DNA from: Taeniopygia guttata
Taxonomy: Eukaryota > Chordata > Aves > Passeriformes > Estrildidae
DNA: 64,000 nucleotides
Reading direction: 5' to 3'
Assembly (NCBI RefSeq): GCF_048771995.1
Contig: NC_133036.1
Coordinates: 20,959,501-21,023,500 of the forward strand
Positions 57,395 to 64,000 of the stretch are shown one piece after another. The notes beneath the pieces are model-generated. The model did not search any database and had not been told where the DNA came from. It saw only the letters and a list, made by a program, of their open reading frames with translations. The position numbers and the translations under genes are program-made. The first letter of the stretch is position 1. Each line of letters opens with the position of its first letter.

Positions 57395-59725
57395 CCAGAT
57401 ATCCTAAAAACTACATTAATACAATATTTTTATTCACAGTCATAAATGGGGGATCCTTGTCATTTTACCAACTCTTCCTGGTAATAGTCTATTTAAGCTA
57501 TTAGAAGTGGTTTAACACTTTATATAAAATTTTAATTATCAAAATCTTTTTTCTTGGTAATAAAAATAATACAAGATTCATCTGTTGCTAATTTTCCCCC
57601 CAGAAATGGCATTTTTGACATGCTTTGTGTTAAGCCTCTAAAAACCACTATTTCATTATCTCATTATTGCAAAATATTATCAATTATTATCATCCCTCAT
57701 ACCCTTTCTTCTTTTTTATTCTAAACAATTCACACTGGTCACTGTATAAAAAGGTGGAAGAATTCTGCCAACCTGGATTTTGTGCAGAAAATTTGTTAAA
57801 TTATGTATTTCAACAACAAATGCAACATAAATGATGCTATACGGTATAAACTGTCATATTTCTCTCCCCTTCTATCCCTGTATTCTACTGAAATTTCTGT
57901 TCTCTCTTTTATTCCCCACCCAATCTCACTGAGTGCATTGGACCTTTGGGATATTACCATGACTTCTGGGGAAAAATAAACTGTGCTGGCTATTTATAAA
58001 ATTATTTAAATACTATATTTTGCCCTGGATTATTCAAATTGATAAAAAGAAATGTGAACAATGACACATTGTTGTTTTACAAATACTTTTAAACATAAAT
58101 TTTACAAATTTTACAAGTTTACAAGTAATTAATTTTACAAATACTTTTAAACACATTATTAAAATAATAGAATTTTCAAAATGGTGAGAGAAAAAAAGGG
58201 GGAAATGCTTCAAATATTTCTGTATGCAGCTGACTCCTTTGTGGCTCTCTTAATTTTGATGTAATTACCTATTTATCTACCCTCAGGTGTTTTAATGTCT
58301 TAATTATAAGAGAAGTGCCTAGAAAGACTTACCCAGCTCTGTGGTTGCCGCCTGATAAGTGCAGGTACAAGCACCTCTAATCCATTTCAGAGCATAGCAA
58401 ACCAGCTGAACTTTAAAACCCAGTCAGATGAAAAGTGGAAATCCCCTTTAACCACTGCAAATTGTTGCAAAAATAAGGCCCTAGTTAAATTCAGCAATTA
58501 TGTTGGCTTACACCTGATTCTAATGAATCATTGCAAATGATGAGGCAAAGGAAATTACTTGCCAATGTCATCCCCTCTATCATTCCTACTCCATTCCAGT
58601 TCTGTTTGGGAATGTCATCCTGCTGGATGGGTGAACTAAAGAATTGGCAAAGTTTATTTTAATAGATCTCATGCCAGATCCCCTGGCAGCTGGGAGAAGT
58701 CAGACACTCGCAAAGCAAAATGGGAATTTTCATATTTTCACATGTTCAGTTATAAACAGAGACTCAAATTTTAAACTGTATGTATTTAGTTTATGTATTA
58801 TTTTCACTGTACTTTTTTTTATGAAAGGCACTCCTGAATGATTTTTATGCTGTCTCACAGTCCTCTTCAACATCATCTTGTTATTTTTGGCAATTCGACA
58901 TATTTTATTTATTTTAACCTCCAGCACTCTTCTTTTTATTGTCGACCTTTAAACTACTTTATCAGATGATTTTACACTTGGCTGACTTTAATCTTCCAAC
59001 TTCACCTTTGGTCCAGATATTTTACATGTTATAGATGTCTCTTTCCAACACTTTATTTTTCATCTCCATTGGATCAATTTTTTTTGTCATAGTATATTCA
59101 CTGCTAGATGAAAGACCTTCATCTATGTTTCAACACTTTCCATTTCTTTCCTGTGTCTTCCTTACACTGATTTTTCTCAGCTTCTCCTAAGAGAAAATCG
59201 GCTATACTCCATCAGCCTTTTTTTCTATTTTGTGTCCTCTGAATCCAAATGCAAAATTAGCATGGTAATTAAATTTTGAACTTTATTTTCATTGTTAATA
59301 AAATATGGAGAGCAGCATTTTGAATTTATTTATTCCTAAATTAAAGAGACAAAGTATAATAAATCTTCATTCTTGTGTAGCAAAATACTTGTATTAATGA
59401 TCAACACAAAAATATTGCTAGAATTAAAGATGGAACGAACCATATCTGCATTTGTGATTCGCAGAGTCCTGACAATCACTAACAGGTAGGTAAAAGACTA
59501 AATAAAACATCTGGAAGACAATTTTGAAAAAAGTTTCTGGAAGTTTGGACAAGCAATTTGGAAGGCTAGTTTGAATTTCTTTCATTTTAAAGCCTTCTGG
59601 GTCAACCACATACTAACCAAAACACAAGATATTTTAAAAGTTGTGTTTTAAGAGCCCAGATTAATTTCTGAACTAATTTTGCTCCCCGTGTTAAAATCCT
59701 TGTCTCCACAAGTCGAGATTTCTCC
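57395..59725. other. AT-rich intergenic DNA, nothing recognised
   Basis: Contains a short direct repeat of ACAAATACTTTTAAACA near 58079 and 58137; otherwise nothing assignable. Confidence 0.45.
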
Positions 59726-59728
59726 TTT

Positions 59729-61040
59729 AATCACAGAGCCCCAGGGTGGGTGAGGCTGGAGGGGCCCACAGGGGCTGCTCTGGTGCCACCTCCCTGCTCC
59801 AGCAGGGCCATCCCAGAGCACAGGGCCCAGCAGTGTCCGTGTGGCTCTGCAATGTCCCCAGGGAGGAGACTCCACAGCCTCTCTGCTCCATCTGCTCAGG
59901 GCTGGCACTGCCCAGGGCAGGAGTTCTGCCTCCTGGGCAGGGGCAGCTCCTGGGCTCAGCCCTGCCCGTGGCTCTGGGGCCATCGCTGGGCCTGGAGCAG
60001 AGCCTGGGCTGCTCTGCCCTCCTGCACACAGGGACAGCCAGGCCTGAGGGCCTCTCTCAGCTGGGGCTCCTCTCCAGGCTGAGCAGCCCCAGCTCCCTCA
60101 GCTTTTCCTGGACACCCAGATGCTCCAGGAGCTCCTGTTCCATCTGTGCTGAGGATCCAGAGCTGGACACAGCACCCAGAGGTGCCTCCAGGGCTGGGCA
60201 CAGGGGCAGCATCACTCCTGACCTGCTGCCAAGGCTCTTCCCCATGCCCCAGGGCAGCCTTGGCCTCCTTGGCCCCAGGACACTCTGCTGGCTCAGGGAC
60301 AGCACTGTGTCCCCCAGCACCCTCAGGACACTCTGCTGGCTCAGGGACAGCTCCGTGTCCCCCAGCACCCCCAGGACACTCTGCTGGCTCAGGGACAGCT
60401 CTGTGTCCCCCAGCACCCCCAGGACACTCTGCTGGCTCAGGGACAGCTCTGTGTCCCCCAGCACCCTCAGGACACTCTGCTGGCTCGGGGACAGCTCTGT
60501 GTCCCCCAGCACCCCCAGGACACTCTGCTGGCTCAGGGACAGCTCTGTGTCCCCCAGCACCCTCAGGACACTCTGCTGGCTCAGGGACAGCTCTGTGTCC
60601 CCCAGCACCCCCAGGACACTCTGCTGGCTCAGGGACAGCTCTGTGTCCCTCAGCACCCCCAGGACACTGTGCTGGCTCAGGGACAGCTCTGTGTCCCCCA
60701 GCACCCTCAGGACACTCTGCTGGCTCAGGGACAGCTCTGTGTCCCCCAGCACCCCCAGGACACTCTGCTGGCTCAGGGACAGCTCTGTGTCCCCCAGCAC
60801 CCTCAGGACACTCTGCTGGCTCAGGGACAGCTCTGTGTCCCCCAGCATCCTCAGGACACTCTGCTGGCTCAGGGACAGCTCCATGTCCCCCAGCACCCCC
60901 AGCTCCTTCCCTGCAGAGCTGCTCCAGTAGGTCCCCCCAGCCTGTGCTGGTGCTGGGCTTGTTCCTGCCAAGGAGCAGAACTTGCATTTGCCTTGGTTGA
61001 TCTTCAGATGTTTTTTCCCTGCCCAAGTCTCCCAGCTATT
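59729..61040 (-). mobile_element. CR1 LINE, long copy with internal minisatellite
   Basis: On the minus strand the 3' tip is at about 59730 (GGGGCTCTGTGATT). The body runs through CR1 blocks such as GCTGTGTCCAGCTCTGGATC (near 60150-60170), and the 5'-most part (CAAGGAGCAGAACTTGCATT, near 60969-60988) matches a conserved CR1 interior segment. In its middle a 48-bp unit has expanded to 13 copies. About 1.3 kb including the repeats. The long frames over it (up to 394 codons) arise because 48 is a multiple of three. Confidence 0.85.
60279..60902. repeat. 48-bp minisatellite, 13 copies
   Basis: Thirteen units in exact register, each starting GACACTCTGCTGGCTCAGGG (one has GACACTGTGC, one a CTCGGGG variant). 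Units end in CCCTCAG or CCCCCAG in the order T,C,C,T,C,T,C,C,T,C,T,T,C, so two unit types are interleaved. No indels among units. Confidence 0.97.
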
Positions 61041-61044
61041 GGGG

Positions 61045-63845
61045 CCCCTCTGACTGGGGATTTGGCCACTCCCAGTTCTATATCTTGGAATGGACTGGGA
61101 GTAATGGAACTCAGAACAGTGTTTTTTTCCAGTGACTCTTGATAACTAAGATAGAAACAGAAGCTACTGAAGCCGAGTGCAGGTACATGGAACAAAAATT
61201 AAATAAAATAAAGAATCAGCTGAAATAGGTGTTGGACAGCAAATGAGGACCAGGAGGAAAACTGAACATGAAATATTAAAAGACAACATCTAAGAGAGTG
61301 TGCACAAATTGTCCAGTGCACAGGAATTTTTAGAAAGTTCACTGCAGCCCTGTTACAGCCCATCAGTTTTTTCTCAGCTCTATTCTACTACTGGGGGTGA
61401 ATAGAAAAAAAATCTCGTGGGCAGGACTTGATGACAACATGAACCAACCCATCCACCTCCATCCAGTCTAGACACACCAACAACTAAAATGAGGAGAACA
61501 CATTTTTCATCAGAATGATGTAAAAAATACAAAAGAACATATTGGAAGGACATTTTTCAAAGAATAAATCATTCTGCCTTCCAACAGATATTGAAGGTGA
61601 CAACATGGTTAACAGACTGTAAGTTGCAAATCTTGATTGATTTTTTCCTAGTGTTCCCCTAGTTAGAGACAATTCTTTTCGTTTTCTGGAATTGTGATAA
61701 TGTGGCAACAGTATAAAGCTTTTCTGGTGATAATACTGATGATATGGGAGCAAGTGACATGGAACCACACAGCAAAATTAGAGCTAGGGAAAAAAAATCA
61801 AGATGCTTCCTAGAGGATGCCTTAAGATTTTTGTTTTATAATATTTCCACTTTTTGTTAATTTTTAGCCATCACTGAGAATTCACCAATGCCAGTGGAAG
61901 CATGATCTGTAGAGAAATTCAGATGCACCTTCAGTAAGATCTCAGGAGTATTATTCAATTCTGAACCCACAGATGTATTAAAAAGTTAAGCCATGTTGAA
62001 GAGAAGATACCTTCTACATTAAAGTATAAAGGTTATACATTTCCTTTTATCAACATATTATCAGCACCATGTTATCACCATATTATTCAGTCACCCAGTT
62101 TGACTTGATCCTTCAGGAAATCTTACGATTCTGTGAGGTTTCCTTTAGTCTAAGGAATTTTCTGTTATCAACAACATTCACCAAGCTATCCACCAAATCA
62201 ATAATAAATACACTGCAGAATGTCAGGCCTGATGTTGTTACCCAGGGCAGTCACTACTAACTGCTTTCCACTCTCAGAAAATTTATCTGCAGTTTCCAGG
62301 AAAGTTTGTCTTTTCCAGCAAGTCACCTGTCTGCTATGTCATACTGAGATAACTCAATGTAAGTCACATAATTACACCATGTAACTTTATATCATTTGAC
62401 ATGGCTGAGGCAACCTAACATAAAATATCACAGTATAAAGCAACAGCCGGAAAATTTAAACATTGCTTTCCATTCCCCCCCCCCCCCCCCCCCCGCCAAC
62501 CCAAAGGGATAGGAGGAAAAAACCCAAAACAAAACAAAACCATAATATTTATTTATTCAACCCTAGCCTTTGAAGGAAAAAGAAAAAGAAAGAAAAGTAT
62601 AGTTTGTCTAAAGTATTGATTTTTATATATGTAACTAACACTGAACTGACAGTGCCTTCAATAAAACCTGAAGCTTCTTGGGAAATGAGCTGTTGTCATG
62701 ATCAGAGCCAGACCTCAGCAAACTGTCAGGGCTGTATTTTAAAAGAGTAGATGTGCACTGCTACATTATATTGAACTTGTATATGTGCTGCTTTACCTCT
62801 ATACAAGGCATTCTGTATGTCCAATTCCCTGTGCCATTAATTTCGTGGGAAATGAGTTGAAATAGATTACACTGCTAAAGCAACAGATATTTTGGTAGCT
62901 TCAATTACTTCTATCACTATAAAATTAGTAATTGCATTCTAATGCAACAAATGCCACATTGTAATTCTCTTTATTTTCCTGTCTAAAAAGAGAATGTAAC
63001 TACAAGGTTGATTTTTAAATAATATGGCTCATCCACAGTTTTCCTTCCTACAATCTCTTTGGTTTGAAAAACGGCAATTTTATCCTTGTGCTGAGCTTTC
63101 AGAAGATCAAAAAAGAAAAAAAAATTTTTTTCAAAGCAATTAATTCAGCATACAGAGGAGAAGCTAATTTAGTGGAGACTGTGACTTCAGAGAAACATGA
63201 TTTAGAAGGGAAGTTGAGATTGATATGAGCTGAAACAATGAAATGTGACTACAAAGAGAGATTATAATAACAATAACCACACTCAGCTGATGGTGAGGCA
63301 GGAGCTGACATGGACATTCCCACCTGGATAGCTGGCTAATGGCATTGACTGCTGGAGTTAAATGCCAAGGCACACTGATACGGGTGATCAGAACTGACAG
63401 GGAGCACCAACAGCAGCAGGAGATTCGAGACAAAGTACATTTATAATAAATACACAGTTATTATATGGAGTTAAGGATACTAGGGAAAAGGGACTAAGAA
63501 AAGGTTCCAGAGCTGAAAGCTCTGTCTGAAACTGAAGACCACAGACTGGCTTGTTTGGGTTAGGACTTTCTGTTGGTTACAGCAATACAAATAGATATAT
63601 GCTTGGATTGAAAAGAAATGCTGTTCCTTCTTCTATATCTCAATCTTTGGTTCCATAAAGGACATGCTAAAATATTATTAGATCTCTTCAGCAATATTTT
63701 TCTTGAATATATACACAGGGAATGAAAGATGGAAAAGTAGAATCAAAGGCCTGAGAAAGCCTTTGGAGCTTAAATAGGGATTTCACACTGGCACTTACAG
63801 GAAAGATACTTCACCATCTATTTAAGTATATTCAGCCTCAGGAAG
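61045..63845. other. AT-rich intergenic DNA
   Basis: Only a 20-base C run (62475-62494) and A-rich low-complexity sequence (62515-62600) stand out. Confidence 0.5.
62475..62494. repeat. Poly-C run, 20 bases
   Basis: Homopolymer of 20 C. Its length is uncertain in any assembly. Confidence 0.95.
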
Positions 63846-63850
63846 AGATG

Positions 63851-64000
63851 GCTGAGAGAGGCCCTCAGGCCTGGCTGTCCCTGTGTGCAGGAGGGCAGAG
63901 CAGCCCAGGCTCTGCTCCAGGCCCAGCGATGGCCCCAGAGCCACGGGCAGGGCTGAGCCCAGGAGCTGCCCCTGCCCAGGAGGCAGAACTCCTGCCCTGG
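63851..64000 (+). mobile_element. CR1 LINE, 5'-truncated, running off the window
   Basis: The exact reverse complement of 59912-60061 over all 150 bases. Homology begins abruptly at 63851 and continues to the window end, as expected of a 5'-truncated CR1 in plus orientation. Confidence 0.88.

Noticed and set aside
60279..60902. Regularly spaced repeats suggesting a CRISPR-like array
   Set aside because: Units are contiguous with no unique spacers, the sequence is eukaryotic, and the units lie in a CR1.
59746..61026. Four long frames of 284-394 codons on both strands, looking like repeat-rich proteins
   Set aside because: They are the 48-bp minisatellite and surrounding CR1 read in several frames. 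A 16-codon period without stops keeps every frame open; there are no domains or coding bias.

Overview
The window looks like songbird (passerine) nuclear DNA. Diagnostic are many CR1 LINE 3' ends with the typical avian sequence, and dense LTR/endogenous retrovirus (ERV) content of classes I, II and III (ERVL). Passerine identity, and a possible W-chromosome or other repeat-rich low-recombination location, are inferences. I found no host protein-coding exon, tRNA, rRNA or CRISPR array. All recognisable coding sequence is broken retroviral sequence.

Layout. 1-24 kb: mostly AT-rich unique DNA, with CR1 pieces and solo LTRs at 2099-2520 (TSD TAAAT), 14467-15186 (CTCCC), 20246-20987 (AGGGG, inside a CR1) and 21774-22377 (CCTGC/CCCGC, inside another CR1). 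24-30 kb: a GC-rich minus-strand LTR, a CR1, a TATA-bearing LTR-like block, a truncated class II ERV (LTR, integrase C-terminus, partial second LTR) and a further LTR. 33.3-35.9 kb: a short provirus with TSD GCCCC whose 5' LTR and interior are strongly C-depleted against its own 3' LTR. 36-44.6 kb: almost featureless. 44.6-46.2 kb: a CR1, an LTR-like repeat that also occurs at 161-809, and an LTR with a decayed tRNA-Trp primer site.

48.76-56.42 kb: a 7.7-kb composite ERV read on the minus strand. The outer element is a class I (gamma-like) provirus with paired LTRs, a tRNA-His primer site, gag, the pol integrase end, a Cys-rich frame between pol and env, and env remnants. Its middle is occupied by a deleted ERVL (gag fragment joined to integrase, plus 3' LTR), into which a solo ERVL LTR has inserted (TSD ACTTA). 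57-64 kb: an LTR-like block, an (AAAAGG)n microsatellite, a CR1 carrying a 13-copy 48-bp minisatellite, and at the window end a second CR1 that is a perfect 150-bp inverted match to the first.

No genes work together here; the content is nested transposition, recombination and decay. The strongest leads are the C-to-T depleted provirus, the class I/ERVL mosaic, and the Cys-rich frame coupled to the pol stop codon.
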